Assembly (NCBI RefSeq): GCF_017377505.1
Contig: NZ_JAFREN010000018.1
Coordinates: 57,921-121,920, forward strand
Source: Enterococcus sp. DIV0212c
Lineage (GTDB): Bacteria > Bacillota > Bacilli > Lactobacillales > Enterococcaceae
DNA: 64,000 nt
Direction of reading: 5' to 3'
Notes under the pieces: model-generated
Seen by the model: only the letters and a program-made list of their open reading frames with translations
What the model was told of the DNA's origin: nothing
Database searches by the model: none
Shown: positions 17,826 through 28,949 of the stretch, piece by piece
Position numbering within the stretch: position 1 is the first letter of the stretch
Layout: every line of letters starts with the position of its first letter
Translations under genes and position numbers: made by a program

Positions 17826-20258
17826 ATGAGAAAAGCGGCACAAGTGATTGTTGATGTACCAACAATGCAGACAGATCAACCGTTTACTTATTTGATTCCT
17901 TTTAACTTAGAAGGACAATTGGCCGTTGGCATGCGTGTGGAAGTGCCTTTTGGTAATGGCAACCGTCATTTGCAAGGGTTTGTGATGGCGATAGATGAAG
18001 TTTCAGATGAAGTGATTTCTGCGCAAAAATTTGAATGGAAAGAAATTCTTTCTGTTTTAGATTTAAAGCCTGTGCTGAATACTGAACTGCTGGAACTAGC
18101 TGATTATATGAAGGAAAAAACATTTGCCTTTAAGATTACTTGTCTACAAACGATGCTGCCAAGTGTGATGCGGGCAGATTATCGAAAATACATATATTTA
18201 ACGGATGAATTAGACGAAGGAAGCCAAGATGAGTTGTTCTATGGTTTGGATGAAATTGCTTGGGATGATGCTTTAGCGCGTAATATTTTGCCGCAATTGA
18301 TGCAGTTAAGAAAGCAGCAAAAAGTCGATATTCGTTATGAAGTCAATACACGGAATAAAGTAAAAATGATTCGTTATATCCAAGCGCTGAAAAATTTTGA
18401 AGAACTTGAAGAAGCACGTATGGACTTACGCAAAGGCTCGCAAAAAAAAGAGCAGTTGATTAACTATTTGCAGCAATTAGGCATCGAAAAAATGACCACT
18501 GTCAAAGAAATGAAGGAACTAGGCTTTAGTACAGCTATTTTAAATGATGCAGCGAATAAGCGGTGGCTGACATTTATTGAAACAGAGGCCTATCGAGATC
18601 CGTTTGCGGAGCATACTTTTGAAAAAACGACGGCCTTATCTTTGAATGATGAGCAACAAAACGCAGTGGATAAAGTGCTTGGTTCAATGAATCAAGGCGT
18701 AAGCAAAACCTATTTACTGGAAGGGATTACCGGCAGTGGGAAAACAGAAGTCTATCTTCAGGTAATCGCAGAAGTGCTGAATCAAGGCAAGACTGCAATG
18801 ATGCTGGTTCCAGAAATTTCCTTGACGCCGCAAATGGTTCATCGCTTTAAGAGTCGTTTTGGTGATCAAGTTGCTGTAATGCACAGCGCACTATCTCAAG
18901 GGGAAAAATACGATGAATGGCGGAGAATTGAACGTGGAGAAGCCCAAGTCGTGGTTGGTGTTCGTTCTGCGATTTTTGCTCCATTGGAAAACCTCGGCGT
19001 TGTAATCATTGATGAAGAGCATGAAGCAAGTTACAAACAAGAAGAAACACCTCGTTATCATGCGCGCGATTTGGCTATTTGGCGTGGAGAGTATCATCAT
19101 TGCCCTGTTGTCTTAGGAAGTGCGACACCATCATTGGAATCACGAGCTAGGGCGCAAAAAAATGTCTATGAGCGATTGGTATTGACTCAGCGAGCAAATC
19201 AGACGGCAACGTTACCCTCAATCGATATCGTGGATATGCGTGAAGAAATTCAAAATAAAAACACTTCGTCCTTTTCATTCGCGCTTCAAGAAAAAATACA
19301 AGATCGTTTAGCTAAAAAAGAACAGATCGTTTTGATGCTGAATCGCCGTGGCTACTCCTCTTTTGTGATGTGTCGGGATTGTGGCTATGTGTTGCCTTGT
19401 CCAAACTGTGATATCTCGTTGACTTTGCATATGGATACGAAAACGATGAAATGTCATTATTGTGGTCATGAAGAACGGATTCCGTATCACTGTCCAAATT
19501 GTGGCGGGGATAAAATCCGCTATTACGGAACAGGAACTCAAAAAGTGGAAGAAGAATTAAACGCTCTTTTCCCAGAGAGTCGAGTGTTGCGCATGGATGT
19601 TGATACAACTCGACGAAAAGGCGCACATGAGAAGATTTTGACGGCATTTGGTAATTATGAGGCAGATATTTTATTAGGAACACAAATGATTGCTAAAGGA
19701 TTGGATTTTCCTAATGTTACGTTAGTTGGAGTATTAAATGCTGATACCGCACTAAATCTGCCGGATTTTCGTTCAAGCGAGCGAACGTTTCAGTTGTTGA
19801 CTCAAGTTAGCGGACGAGCAGGACGAGCAGAAAAACCTGGTGAAGTGATCATTCAATCATTCAATCCTGAACATTATGCGATCCAGTTGGCTAAAGCTCA
19901 AGATTATGAAGACTTTTACCAAAAAGAAATGTACGTCCGTCATCGCGGAGACTATCCGCCATTTTACTTTACAGTCCAAATTACAGCTAGTCACTCAGAA
20001 GAAAACCAGGCGGCCAAGCAGATGTTTGAAATTGTTAAAGAGTTGAAAGAAGGATTGTCTGATCAAAGTATTTTACTAGGCCCAACGCCTAACGCTATTA
20101 TGCGGGTCAATAATCGGTACTTTTATCAAGTGATCATTAAATATAAAAATGAACCCAATCTACAAAATATTTTAAAAAAAATACTGACTGACACCCAAAG
20201 AGCGACAGCACATGGATTGAAATTATCGATCGATGCTGAGCCAATGAATTTTATTTGA
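17826..20258 (+). CDS. priA: Primosomal replication restart helicase PriA
   Basis: This 810-residue superfamily 2 helicase reloads the replisome at stalled forks. It shows Walker A GITGSGKTEVY, DEEH box (VIIDEEHEASY), SATPSLE, and two zinc-binding clusters in the run CRDCG..CPNCD..CHYCG..CPNCG. I chose the ATG at 17826 because GGAGG at 17814-17818 is seven bases upstream; the ATG at 17820 is too close to it. Confidence 0.96.
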   Translation: MRKAAQVIVDVPTMQTDQPFTYLIPFNLEGQLAVGMRVEVPFGNGNRHLQGFVMAIDEVSDEVISAQKFEWKEILSVLDLKPVLNTELLELADYMKEKTFAFKITCLQTMLPSVMRADYRKYIYLTDELDEGSQDELFYGLDEIAWDDALARNILPQLMQLRKQQKVDIRYEVNTRNKVKMIRYIQALKNFEELEEARMDLRKGSQKKEQLINYLQQLGIEKMTTVKEMKELGFSTAILNDAANKRWLTFIETEAYRDPFAEHTFEKTTALSLNDEQQNAVDKVLGSMNQGVSKTYLLEGITGSGKTEVYLQVIAEVLNQGKTAMMLVPEISLTPQMVHRFKSRFGDQVAVMHSALSQGEKYDEWRRIERGEAQVVVGVRSAIFAPLENLGVVIIDEEHEASYKQEETPRYHARDLAIWRGEYHHCPVVLGSATPSLESRARAQKNVYERLVLTQRANQTATLPSIDIVDMREEIQNKNTSSFSFALQEKIQDRLAKKEQIVLMLNRRGYSSFVMCRDCGYVLPCPNCDISLTLHMDTKTMKCHYCGHEERIPYHCPNCGGDKIRYYGTGTQKVEEELNALFPESRVLRMDVDTTRRKGAHEKILTAFGNYEADILLGTQMIAKGLDFPNVTLVGVLNADTALNLPDFRSSERTFQLLTQVSGRAGRAEKPGEVIIQSFNPEHYAIQLAKAQDYEDFYQKEMYVRHRGDYPPFYFTVQITASHSEENQAAKQMFEIVKELKEGLSDQSILLGPTPNAIMRVNNRYFYQVIIKYKNEPNLQNILKKILTDTQRATAHGLKLSIDAEPMNFI

Positions 20259-20309
20259 TACACTTATTGTTGATACGACTAAAAGATGTTTTTTAAGAAA
20301 GGAAACTTA

Positions 20310-20804
20310 ATGCGCTATCCTATAGTGATACACCCTAATGAACGACTGAAACAAAAAGCAAAACCAGTAACGATGATCACCGATGAAACGATCACTCTTT
20401 TAGAAGATATGTATGAAACGATGATTGCCCACGATGGTATTGGTTTAGCGGCACCTCAAATCGGTAAAAATCTTCAGCTTGCAGTCATTGAAGTAGATGA
20501 AGAAACAGGTTTGTTTGAATTGATCAATCCTGAAATCATTGAACGAAAAGGTACGGATATCGATGTAGAAGGCTGTTTAAGCATTCCTGAAACTTACGGA
20601 ACTGTTGAACGAGCGGATGAAGTAACTGTGCGTTATTTTGACCGTGAAGGAGACGAGATCGAAGTAACAGCTTACGGCTATCTTGCCAGAGCCTTTCAAC
20701 ATGAAATCGATCATTTAAACGGTGAATTATTCATTGATAAGATCATTGAACCGATCAAGCCAGAAGATTTAGATGCATATATGGAGGAACATTTTGATGA
20801 CTAA
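20310..20804 (+). CDS. def: Peptide deformylase
   Basis: This 164-residue metalloenzyme removes the formyl group from new proteins. The three motifs are intact: [17 protein letters not shown] (metal Cys) and QHEIDHLNG (metal His pair and catalytic Glu). The start at 20310 follows AGAAAGGAA. It overlaps fmt, which performs the opposite reaction on initiator tRNA. Confidence 0.96.
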   Translation: MRYPIVIHPNERLKQKAKPVTMITDETITLLEDMYETMIAHDGIGLAAPQIGKNLQLAVIEVDEETGLFELINPEIIERKGTDIDVEGCLSIPETYGTVERADEVTVRYFDREGDEIEVTAYGYLARAFQHEIDHLNGELFIDKIIEPIKPEDLDAYMEEHFDD

Positions 20805-21738
20805 AATTATATTTATGGGAACACCTGCTTTCTCTGTTCCTGTTTTAGAAGGATTAATTGAAAACGGCTATGAAATCCAAGCAGTAGTAACACAACCAGA
20901 TCGCCCAGTTGGACGCAAAAAAGTAATTACACCAACGCCAGTCAAAGAAGCGGCACTGAAACATGAGTTACTTGTTTTACAGCCAGAAAAAATCTCAGGC
21001 TCACCTGAAATGGAGAAAATTATTGAACTTGCGCCTGATTTGATCGTAACAGCTGCGTTTGGTCAGTTTTTACCAGAGAAAATTTTAAATGCACCTAAAT
21101 TTGGCGCGGTCAATGTCCATGCGTCATTGCTACCAAAATATCGTGGTGGTGCCCCAGTTCATTATTCGATCATCGAAGGTGAAAAGGAAACAGGAGTTAC
21201 AATCATGGAAATGGTGAAAAAAATGGATGCGGGCGATATTCTTTCTCAAAAAGCGATCCCGATCACTAAAGCCGATGATGTAGGGACAATGTTTGATAAG
21301 CTAAGTATTGTTGGAAGAGAACTATTATTAGAAACATTACCTAAAATTTTAGCGAAGGAAATCACGCCAATTCCTCAAGATGAGACAAAAGTGACCTTCT
21401 CTCCCAATATTACCAGAGAGCAAGAGCAAATCGACTGGAATAAAACCGCTGAACAGGTCGATAATCAAGTGCGCGGTATGCGTCCATGGCCGACAGCATT
21501 TACAACATACAATGAAATCAATTGGAAATTATGGGATGTTACACCTTTAGATGAAACGACTGAAGCCGTTCCAGGAACAATTATTAAACGCAGCAAAAAA
21601 GAACTATGGATCGCTTGTGGTAAAGGAACAGTTCTTTCAGTGAATATCCTTCAACCATCAGGCAAAGGAAAATTATTCATTCAAGATTTCTTAAATGGGG
21701 TTGGTAAAACAGTCGCAGAATCAGATAAGGTGGGCTAA
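20797..21738 (+). CDS. fmt: Methionyl-tRNA formyltransferase
   Basis: This 313-residue enzyme formylates initiator Met-t[15 protein letters not shown] at the N-terminus and the folate site and catalytic block [20 protein letters not shown] are intact, followed by a C-terminal OB domain. The ATG at 20797 lies within the end of def, preceded by GGAGGAAC. Confidence 0.96.
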   Translation: MTKIIFMGTPAFSVPVLEGLIENGYEIQAVVTQPDRPVGRKKVITPTPVKEAALKHELLVLQPEKISGSPEMEKIIELAPDLIVTAAFGQFLPEKILNAPKFGAVNVHASLLPKYRGGAPVHYSIIEGEKETGVTIMEMVKKMDAGDILSQKAIPITKADDVGTMFDKLSIVGRELLLETLPKILAKEITPIPQDETKVTFSPNITREQEQIDWNKTAEQVDNQVRGMRPWPTAFTTYNEINWKLWDVTPLDETTEAVPGTIIKRSKKELWIACGKGTVLSVNILQPSGKGKLFIQDFLNGVGKTVAESDKVG

Positions 21739-21743
21739 TCAAT

Positions 21744-23108
21744 ATGGGAAAAAAAATACCAACAAGAGTAAAAAGTTCGGTTCGTTACGTAGCATTAAGA
21801 ACGATCGAGCGCGTGGACAATGGCGGAGCATACTCTAATTTATTACTAAATGAAATGATCAATAAATCTGCTTTAGGTGAAAAAGACAGCCGTTTATTCA
21901 CAGAGCTTGTGTATGGAACGATCAGTCGTAAATTGTTACTGGAATATTATTTGACCCCATTTATTCAAAATCCTAAAAAAGTGGATAGTTGGGTGAAAAA
22001 TTTACTTAGTTTGTCGATTTATCAATTAGTCTTTTTAGATAAAATTCCTGATCATGCAATCATCAATGAAGCGGTGGAAATCGGTAAGCACAGAGGAAAT
22101 ATCGGAATTGCTAAATTTGTTAATGGTGTTCTTCGTGCGTTCCAGCGTGAAGGTGCGCCTAGTTTAGATAAAATCAAAGACCCAGTAGAACGCTTATCTG
22201 TGGAAATTAGTATGCCTCAGTGGTTGACAGAAAAACTGATCAAACAAATGGGAATAGAAGAAACCAGAAAATTAGGTTTGTCTCTTTTTGAAAAAAGTCA
22301 TGTTAGCGGCCGTGTCGATACTCGTGAAATCAGTATAGCTGATGCGCTAGAAGAACTACAAAAAGACCATATTGAAGCTTCTGCCAGCCAAGTTTCGCCT
22401 TATGGTGTGGTGGCAGATAAAGGCTTTTTAGCAGGGAATTATTTATTTGCAGCAGGTAAACTAACGATTCAAGATGAAAGCTCAATGTTAGTGGCACCAG
22501 CGATGCAAATTGAAAAAAATCATGTTGTTTTAGATGCCTGTGCAGCACCTGGCGGAAAAACAACGCATATTGCGACTTTCCTTGATGCCTCACAAGGCGG
22601 ACGAGTGAAATCGCTAGATATTCACGATCATAAAATAAAATTAATCAAGCAAAACGCTGAACGTCTTCATGTAAAAGAAGTTGTCGATACTGAAAAATTA
22701 GATGCGCGTAAAGTAGGCGAAGAATTTCCAGCTGAATATTTTGATCGAATCTTAGTGGATGCGCCGTGTTCCGGTTTAGGTTTGATGCGTCGTAAACCAG
22801 ATATTAAATACAACAAATCAGCTCAAGATTTTGAGCAACTACCTAAAATTCAACTAGAAATTCTAGAAAGTGTTGCACATACATTGAAACAATGCGGTAT
22901 AATGGTCTATAGCACATGTACAATTGCCGAAGAAGAAAACCAAGAAGTTGTAGCAACATTTTTAAAGAAACATCCAGAATTCAAAAAAATCGATGTAGCA
23001 GTAAATGAAGTTGTTCAGCCTGCGATAAAAGATCAAATGCTGACATTATACCCGCATCAATTAGGAACGGATGGCTTTTTTATTTGTTGTATGCAGAAAG
23101 TTTGTTAA
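21744..23108 (+). CDS. rsmB: 16S rRNA (cytosine-967-C5)-methyltransferase
   Basis: This 454-residue protein has an N-terminal NusB-like RNA-binding domain (about 1-145) and a C-terminal SAM methyltransferase with DACAAPGGKTTH, DAPCSGLGLMRRKPDI and YSTCTIAEEE, so both family cysteines are present. It lies in the def-fmt-rsmB-stp-prkC operon. Confidence 0.95.
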   Translation: MGKKIPTRVKSSVRYVALRTIERVDNGGAYSNLLLNEMINKSALGEKDSRLFTELVYGTISRKLLLEYYLTPFIQNPKKVDSWVKNLLSLSIYQLVFLDKIPDHAIINEAVEIGKHRGNIGIAKFVNGVLRAFQREGAPSLDKIKDPVERLSVEISMPQWLTEKLIKQMGIEETRKLGLSLFEKSHVSGRVDTREISIADALEELQKDHIEASASQVSPYGVVADKGFLAGNYLFAAGKLTIQDESSMLVAPAMQIEKNHVVLDACAAPGGKTTHIATFLDASQGGRVKSLDIHDHKIKLIKQNAERLHVKEVVDTEKLDARKVGEEFPAEYFDRILVDAPCSGLGLMRRKPDIKYNKSAQDFEQLPKIQLEILESVAHTLKQCGIMVYSTCTIAEEENQEVVATFLKKHPEFKKIDVAVNEVVQPAIKDQMLTLYPHQLGTDGFFICCMQKVC

Positions 23109-23123
23109 ACGAGGTGAAGCATA

Positions 23124-23873
23124 GTGGAAATCAATTTTCAAACAGATGTCGGACGAAAACGAAATACTAATCAGGATTATGCTGGTTTATTTGAAAACCA
23201 ATCAGGTGTTTCTTTAGCGATTTTAGCTGACGGGATGGGCGGGCATCAAGCTGGAGACGTAGCCAGCCAGATGGCGGTCAATAATATAGGTGTTCGTTGG
23301 CAGGAAAGTGCAGTCGAAACATCAGAAAAAGCTGCTCAGTGGCTGATTAAAGAGATCCAAGATGAAAATGAGCTGATCTATCAAAAAGGTCAATCCCAGC
23401 CTGAATACTTAGGAATGGGGACGACGATCGTCAGTGCTGTGTTGTTGGATCGATCATTCGTATTAGCTAATATTGGGGATAGCCGCGCTTATTTAGTACG
23501 CAATAACCAATTACGTCAGCTGACAGAAGATCATTCCTTAGTCAATGAGCTGGTTAAATCAGGCGAAATTACTCGAGAGATGGCTGCGAATCATCCAAGA
23601 AAGAATGTTTTGACACGTTCATTAGGAATGCCGGGAATGGTAGAAGTTGACGTAACCAATCATCTTTGGGTACCAAATGATTATATCTTGCTATGCTCAG
23701 ATGGGTTGACGAATATGGTTTCAGAAGAAGACATTTTAGCTGTTTTACTTTCAGAAAAACCGTTAAATGAAAAAGTTGATGTATTGATCGCTACAGCAAA
23801 CGAAGCTGGCGGAGTAGATAACATCACTGTTTTAGTGATACATTTTGATGAGCAAGAGGAGGAAAACCAATGA
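23124..23873 (+). CDS. stp: PP2C-type Ser/Thr protein phosphatase (IreP/Stp)
   Basis: This 249-residue metal-dependent phosphatase has [38 protein letters not shown] and CSDGLTNMV, covering the conserved metal-binding aspartates. It opposes the kinase encoded immediately downstream, which it overlaps by four bases. In E. faecalis this pair is called IreP/IreK and controls cell-wall stress and cephalosporin resistance. It starts with GTG at 23124 after GAGGTG. Confidence 0.95.
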   Translation: MEINFQTDVGRKRNTNQDYAGLFENQSGVSLAILADGMGGHQAGDVASQMAVNNIGVRWQESAVETSEKAAQWLIKEIQDENELIYQKGQSQPEYLGMGTTIVSAVLLDRSFVLANIGDSRAYLVRNNQLRQLTEDHSLVNELVKSGEITREMAANHPRKNVLTRSLGMPGMVEVDVTNHLWVPNDYILLCSDGLTNMVSEEDILAVLLSEKPLNEKVDVLIATANEAGGVDNITVLVIHFDEQEEENQ

Positions 23874-26062
23874 TCGAAATCGGCAGAAAATTGAATGGCC
23901 GGTATCATATTATTGGCAATATCGGCAGTGGCGGTATGGCAAATGTTTTTTTAGCTCATGACTTGATTTTGGATCGTGATGTAGCAGTAAAAGTGCTGCG
24001 TTTTGACTTCCAGAACGATCAAGCAGCGATTCGCCGCTTTCAAAGAGAAGCATTAGCTGCTACTGAATTGGTTCATCCGAATATCGTCAGTGTTTATGAT
24101 GTAGGTGAAGAAGACGGTTTGCAGTACTTAGTTATGGAATATGTCAAAGGGATGGATCTAAAACGATTTATCCAGACTCAATACCCAATTCCATATGCGA
24201 AAACTGTAGATATCATGGAACAAATTTTATCGGCAGTATCGCTTGCCCATGAACATAGAATTATTCATAGAGATTTAAAACCGCAAAATATTTTGATGGA
24301 TGAAAGCGGCGTTGTAAAAATCACAGATTTTGGTATCGCAATTGCGCTGACCGAAACGTCCATCACACAAACTAATACCATGTTGGGCTCTGTCCACTAC
24401 CTCTCTCCGGAACAAGCGAGAGGTAGCATGGCAACCAATCAATCAGATGTATATGCAGTTGGGATTATTTTATATGAGATGCTGACAGGAAACGTACCTT
24501 TTGATGGTGAATCGGCAGTAACGATTGCCTTAAAGCATTTCCAAGAAGAAATGCCGTCAGTCAAAACATTTGATTCTAATATCCCTCAGTCATTGGAAAA
24601 TGTGGTGCTGCATGCGACTGCAAAAGATCCAGCTGACCGCTATAAAACGGCAGAAGAAATGTCGCGTGATTTATATACTGTATTGGCAGCGAACCGCTTA
24701 AATGAGCCAAAATGGCAGCCGACAGGATTAATGGGAGAAACAAAAATCTTAACACCGATCACAGACGAAATGGCGATGCCGTCTTCTTTCAATTCGATGG
24801 AAACGCCGCCGGAAGAACGGAATGAACACGAAGAAATCGAGCAGCAAGAAGCTGCAGCAAAGAAGAAAAAAAACAAAAAGAAGCCGTTGATCATCTTTTT
24901 GATTTTATTAGCATTGGCGTTGATTATCGGCGGAGTGTTCTATTTTGCTGGTAGAGGTAGCAGTGAAGTCAAGATTCCTAATGTTTCAGACAAAACTGAA
25001 GCAGAAGCACGAAAAACGCTTGAAGATGCTGGGCTAAAAGTCAAAGCTGAAACAAAAGAAATCCCTGACGAAACTATTGATGAAGGAAAAGTCGTTAAAA
25101 CAGATCCAGCAATAGATTCTACGGTGAAAAAAAATCGAGAAATCGAACTTTATATAAGCTCTGGGAATAAGAAAATCAAACTTGATGATTATTCTGGAGA
25201 AGATTATAAAGATGCCATCGAAGCGTTAGGCAAACTAGGATTTAAAGAGAGTCAAATCAAAATTACAAAAGAAACTGACTCTAAAATCGATGAAGACAAA
25301 GTCATCAGCCAGACGCCAGAAAAAGGTGAAGAAGTCGATCCTAAATCAGATGAGATCACATTGGTTGTTAGTAAAGGACCAGATGATGTCTATTTAGCGG
25401 ACTATGCAAGTCTAGGCTATAGTTATAACAATGCGGTGACCGAATTGTTAAGTTATGGAATCAAAGAAAGCCAAATTACTCGGGTAGATAAACCAAGTGA
25501 TACCATAGAAAAAGATTTAGTTATTGCACAAAATCCGGCAGCAGGTAATCCGTTTAATCCTAAAAAAGGCAAGATTACATTAACTGTAAGTTCTGGACCA
25601 GATAAGACAACGACGACTAGTTCTGAATCAAGTACAGTTGTTTTAGGTAGTTATGCAGGAAATTACACGTATCAAAATGCAGTAAATGCGTTGACTAACC
25701 TAGGACTTAAAGAAAATCAAATATCAAGAGTTGATGAAGCTAGCGATTTGCCAAAAGATACTGTTATTTCACAGGATCCAGGAGCAGGCGCAACCTTTGA
25801 TCTTAAAAATGGGAAAATTACGTTAAAAGTTAGTACGGGACCAAGTAATGTTAGTATTCCTAACCTCATTGGACTTTCTCCAGCAGAGGCTAAGTCTCAA
25901 GTAGAAGGTGCTGGCTTGAAGTATGTAGAAGGATCTGGGGATGCTTCAAAAGGGAAAGTAACAAGTATTTCTCCAAGTGTTGGTGATAGCGTTGCAAAAG
26001 GAACGTCCGTTACTGTCAATTTCTCAAGTGCAACGGATTCAACAGGTAATGAAAATAGTTAA
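23870..26062 (+). CDS. prkC: PASTA-domain Ser/Thr protein kinase (IreK/PrkC)
   Basis: This 730-residue kinase has a cytoplasmic kinase domain (about 10-270: GSGGMANVF glycine loop, Lys41, [11 protein letters not shown], and the activation loop [13 protein letters not shown]), a basic stretch, one membrane helix (about 340-362) and five extracellular PASTA repeats. The first and last start with IPN; the middle three start with DY or SY. PASTA domains bind muropeptides or lipid II. It is translationally coupled to the phosphatase. The C-terminal STGNENS tail is short. Confidence 0.96.
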   Translation: MIEIGRKLNGRYHIIGNIGSGGMANVFLAHDLILDRDVAVKVLRFDFQNDQAAIRRFQREALAATELVHPNIVSVYDVGEEDGLQYLVMEYVKGMDLKRFIQTQYPIPYAKTVDIMEQILSAVSLAHEHRIIHRDLKPQNILMDESGVVKITDFGIAIALTETSITQTNTMLGSVHYLSPEQARGSMATNQSDVYAVGIILYEMLTGNVPFDGESAVTIALKHFQEEMPSVKTFDSNIPQSLENVVLHATAKDPADRYKTAEEMSRDLYTVLAANRLNEPKWQPTGLMGETKILTPITDEMAMPSSFNSMETPPEERNEHEEIEQQEAAAKKKKNKKKPLIIFLILLALALIIGGVFYFAGRGSSEVKIPNVSDKTEAEARKTLEDAGLKVKAETKEIPDETIDEGKVVKTDPAIDSTVKKNREIELYISSGNKKIKLDDYSGEDYKDAIEALGKLGFKESQIKITKETDSKIDEDKVISQTPEKGEEVDPKSDEITLVVSKGPDDVYLADYASLGYSYNNAVTELLSYGIKESQITRVDKPSDTIEKDLVIAQNPAAGNPFNPKKGKITLTVSSGPDKTTTTSSESSTVVLGSYAGNYTYQNAVNALTNLGLKENQISRVDEASDLPKDTVISQDPGAGATFDLKNGKITLKVSTGPSNVSIPNLIGLSPAEAKSQVEGAGLKYVEGSGDASKGKVTSISPSVGDSVAKGTSVTVNFSSATDSTGNENS

Positions 26063-26073
26063 TTAAGTAGCTT

Positions 26074-26112
26074 AAAGTGATTAAGATGAACATTGTCTTA
26101 ATCACTTTTTTT
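26074..26112 (+). terminator. Terminator after prkC
   Basis: AAAGTGATTAAGA (26074-26086) pairs perfectly with TCTTAATCACTTT (26096-26108), followed by T-run. Confidence 0.85.
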
Positions 26113-26192
26113 ATACGAAAAAGTGATTTCTCTAGCCCTGCGTTTAGCTTTTCTTCAACCTATGGTAAAATGGAACTAATAGAAACGAGGAG

Positions 26193-27092
26193 GTGGCATT
26201 TCTGAAAGGTCAAATCAGAAAAGCGATAAGTGGCTTTTACTACATTTATGCAGATGGAGCAACGTTTCAAACGAGAGCCCGTGGAAATTTTCGTAATCGA
26301 AAAATCACCCCATTAGTTGGTGATGAAGTCATGTTTGAAAGTGATAATCCAACCGATGGCTATTTACTTGAAGTATTTCCTAGACATAATGAATTGGTTC
26401 GCCCGCCAGTAGCTAATGTGGATATCGGAGTAATTGTTATGAGTATGGTTGAACCTAACTTTTCATACAATTTATTGGATCGCTTTTTAGTTACGTTGGA
26501 AGATAAAGGAATTGCGCCGATTATTTATTTGACGAAAATCGATTTACTGAATGGGACAGAAGCAGTCAGTGTGGCAGATGTTAAAAAAGTCTATGAGGAA
26601 ATTGGTTATCCAGTAATTGCTGCAACAAAAGCCAATGACGAAGCAGCGGTTCACAAACTAGAACAGTATTTTCCCGAGCGTTTGACTGTTTTTATGGGAC
26701 AATCTGGTGCAGGGAAATCAACCTTATTAAATAAAATTTCTCCTGATTTACAATTAGCGACGGATGAAATTTCTGAATCGCTAGGTCGAGGAAAACATAC
26801 CACACGTCATGTAGAACTGTTGCCATTATATGACGGTTTAGTCGCAGATACACCAGGATTTAGTTCAATCGACTTTTTAGAAATGGAAACAACAGAGCTG
26901 CCAAAACAATTTCCAGAATTTGTGGAAGCCTCATCTTCATGTAAATTTCGGGAGTGTATGCATCGCAAAGAACCAGCTTGTGAAGTGAAAAAACGTGTAG
27001 AAGCAGGAACGATTGCTCAGACACGTTATGATAATTATCTGCAATTTTTATTAGAAATAGAAGATCGTAGACCCGTTTATAAGAAAAAATAG
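26193..27092 (+). CDS. rsgA: Ribosome small-subunit biogenesis GTPase RsgA
   Basis: This circularly permuted GTPase of about 299 residues matures the 30S subunit. It has an N-terminal OB fold, LTKIDLL (G4), GQSGAGKSTLLNKI (G1), DTPGFSS (G3) and a C-terminal zinc cluster CKFRECMHRKEPACEVK. The usual start call, GTG at 26193, overlaps the GAGGAGG ribosome site (26187-26193). The CTG codon at 26202, eight bases downstream of that site, may be the true start and gives a protein beginning MKGQIRKA. Confidence 0.93.
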   Translation: MAFLKGQIRKAISGFYYIYADGATFQTRARGNFRNRKITPLVGDEVMFESDNPTDGYLLEVFPRHNELVRPPVANVDIGVIVMSMVEPNFSYNLLDRFLVTLEDKGIAPIIYLTKIDLLNGTEAVSVADVKKVYEEIGYPVIAATKANDEAAVHKLEQYFPERLTVFMGQSGAGKSTLLNKISPDLQLATDEISESLGRGKHTTRHVELLPLYDGLVADTPGFSSIDFLEMETTELPKQFPEFVEASSSCKFRECMHRKEPACEVKKRVEAGTIAQTRYDNYLQFLLEIEDRRPVYKKK

Positions 27093-27129
27093 CGAATAAA
27101 AAACCTGTAAAATTAAAGGAGCGATTGTA

Positions 27130-27780
27130 ATGAAGCTAGCACCATCGATTTTAAGTGCTGATTTTGCCAATTTAGAAAGAGATATTCAATTAGTCGAAAA
27201 ATTAGGAGCAGACTACATACATGTAGATGTGATGGACGGACAATTTGTACCTAACATTACTTTAGGCCCTAACGTGGTTTCTGCGATTCGACCAGTGACT
27301 AAATTGCCGTTGGACGTTCATTTGATGATTGTTCAGCCAGAAAATTACATTGAAGCATTTGCCAAAGCCGGCGCTGATATTATCACGGTCCATGAAGAAT
27401 CAACGCCGCATATTCATCGTGCTGTGCAAATGATCAAGGCCTCTGGTGTAAAAGCTGGTGTAGTGATCAATCCTGGGACTCCCTTGTCAGCAATTGAATA
27501 TGTGTTAGATTTAGTCGATCAAGTTTTGATCATGACCGTAAATCCTGGATTTGGCGGACAATCATTTATTGAAAGCTCGTTAGATAAAATTGCTCAATTA
27601 AAAGAGTGGAAAGAAACAAAAGGCTATACGTATGATATCGAAGTGGATGGTGGAATTGTTCCTGAGACAGCGAAGCGCTGTAAAGAAGCGGGTGCTAATG
27701 TTTTTGTAGCAGGTTCTTATATCTATGATTCGGAAAGTCCCAAAGACCGTATCGAGGCACTGAGAGCTGTGTTGGACTAA
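27130..27780 (+). CDS. rpe: Ribulose-phosphate 3-epimerase
   Basis: This 216-residue TIM-barrel enzyme interconverts ribulose 5-phosphate and xylulose 5-phosphate. [24 protein letters not shown] and the phosphate-binding [10 protein letters not shown] and EVDGGI motifs are present. The stop and the next start overlap by one base. Confidence 0.96.
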   Translation: MKLAPSILSADFANLERDIQLVEKLGADYIHVDVMDGQFVPNITLGPNVVSAIRPVTKLPLDVHLMIVQPENYIEAFAKAGADIITVHEESTPHIHRAVQMIKASGVKAGVVINPGTPLSAIEYVLDLVDQVLIMTVNPGFGGQSFIESSLDKIAQLKEWKETKGYTYDIEVDGGIVPETAKRCKEAGANVFVAGSYIYDSESPKDRIEALRAVLD

Positions 27781-28421
27781 TGAAAATTCTTCTTGTGGCA
27801 GGCGGTTCGCCTGAAGAGTGGCCGCAGTTGAACTCGGAGGATTTTGATTACATTGTGGGAATCGATCGAGGCAGTTTATATATTTTGGAACATGGCTGGT
27901 CATTAGATTTGGCTGTGGGAGATTTTGACTCTTTAACGAATGATGAACAACAGACCGTTCAAAAACAAGCCAAAGAACTTGTACAGGCACAAGCAGAAAA
28001 AGATGATACAGACACGCAATTAGCTTTAGCACTAGCTGTCCAAAAGTTTCCAAAATCGGAAATCACGATCATTGGTGCAACAGGCGGTCGTTTGGATCAC
28101 TTCTTAGCGAATCTGTGGCTGCCGTTGGAACCACGTTTTCAAGATTTTGCCCATCAAATAAAAATAAAAGATCATCAAAATAGCATTGCCTATTATCTTC
28201 CAGGAGACTATGTGGTGAAAAAAGAAGCAAGGATGAACTATTTAGCCTACTGTTGTTTAACACCCGTTAAAAACCTGACGTTAACAGAAAGTAAATATAC
28301 TCTGGAGCATGTTGATGTTGCGATTCCTACTTCTTATGCAAGTAATGAATTTGTGGGAGAAACTGCTGGATTATCGTTTGATACAGGGATAATTGCAGTA
28401 ATTCAAAGTCGAGATAAATAA
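27780..28421 (+). CDS. thiN: Thiamine pyrophosphokinase
   Basis: This 213-residue enzyme converts thiamine to thiamine diphosphate. GIDRGSLYILEHG, VGDFDSLT and GATGGRLDHFLANL are the conserved catalytic and binding blocks. It is the last gene of the stp-prkC-rsgA-rpe-thiN block and converges on rpmB. Confidence 0.93.
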   Translation: MKILLVAGGSPEEWPQLNSEDFDYIVGIDRGSLYILEHGWSLDLAVGDFDSLTNDEQQTVQKQAKELVQAQAEKDDTDTQLALALAVQKFPKSEITIIGATGGRLDHFLANLWLPLEPRFQDFAHQIKIKDHQNSIAYYLPGDYVVKKEARMNYLAYCCLTPVKNLTLTESKYTLEHVDVAIPTSYASNEFVGETAGLSFDTGIIAVIQSRDK

Positions 28422-28453
28422 AAAAAGCTGAACGGCATGCCGTTCAGCTTTTT
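28422..28453. terminator. Bidirectional terminator, perfect 32-base palindrome
   Basis: Sixteen-base arms with no loop (AAAAAGCTGAACGGCA and its complement), lying between the convergent thiN and rpmB. Confidence 0.88.
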
Positions 28454-28465
28454 GATTACGTTCTA

Positions 28466-28654
28466 TTAAACACGCTCGATTTTACCAGATTTCAAAGCAC
28501 GAGTTGACACCCAAACTTTTTTAGGTTTACCGTCTATTAATACACGAACTTTTTGCAAGTTAGGTTTAACAGTACGTTTAGTAGCGTTCATTGCATGTGA
28601 GCGGTTATTGCCGCTGCTTGTCTTACGACCAGTAAAGTAACATACTTTTGCCAT
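28466..28654 (-). CDS. rpmB: 50S ribosomal protein L28
   Basis: This 62-residue protein has the L28 signature [20 protein letters not shown] and a basic C-terminus. It is monocistronic, with AAAGGAGGAAAC in front of the start. In Bacillus and enterococci it normally faces asp23 (yloU) across a short gap; here about 13 kb of other DNA intervenes. Confidence 0.96.
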   Translation of the reverse strand: MAKVCYFTGRKTSSGNNRSHAMNATKRTVKPNLQKVRVLIDGKPKKVWVSTRALKSGKIERV

Positions 28655-28949
28655 TTTTAGTTTCCTCCTTTGCTTTGATCTTGGAGCGATAGTTTTCAGC
28701 TCATACTAACTTAATTTATCACATTACTAGTGATTTGGCAAGGGCATTTCAATTTTTGTATAGATTATAGTGCTGATTTGCTTGAAATTACTACGTTCAA
28801 GCATGCATAAACGTAATAATTTTAAGAAAAGCTGAGAAATGAAGATTTTAAGAAAAAAAGTCCAAATACTAAAATATTAGATAAAATAGTAAGTGACTAA
28901 CAAATATAATCCAGTTGGCAAAAAGTTCTAATAGAAAAGGGTGATCGTA
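28655..28949. other. Left boundary of the island, non-coding
   Basis: This contains the rpmB promoter region on the minus strand and an inverted repeat, AATTACTACGTT (28786-28797) against AACGTAATAATT (28810-28821), 11 of 12 paired across a 12-base loop. TATAAT at 28905-28910 may drive the gene at 28950. No coding sequence is seen. Confidence 0.4.
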
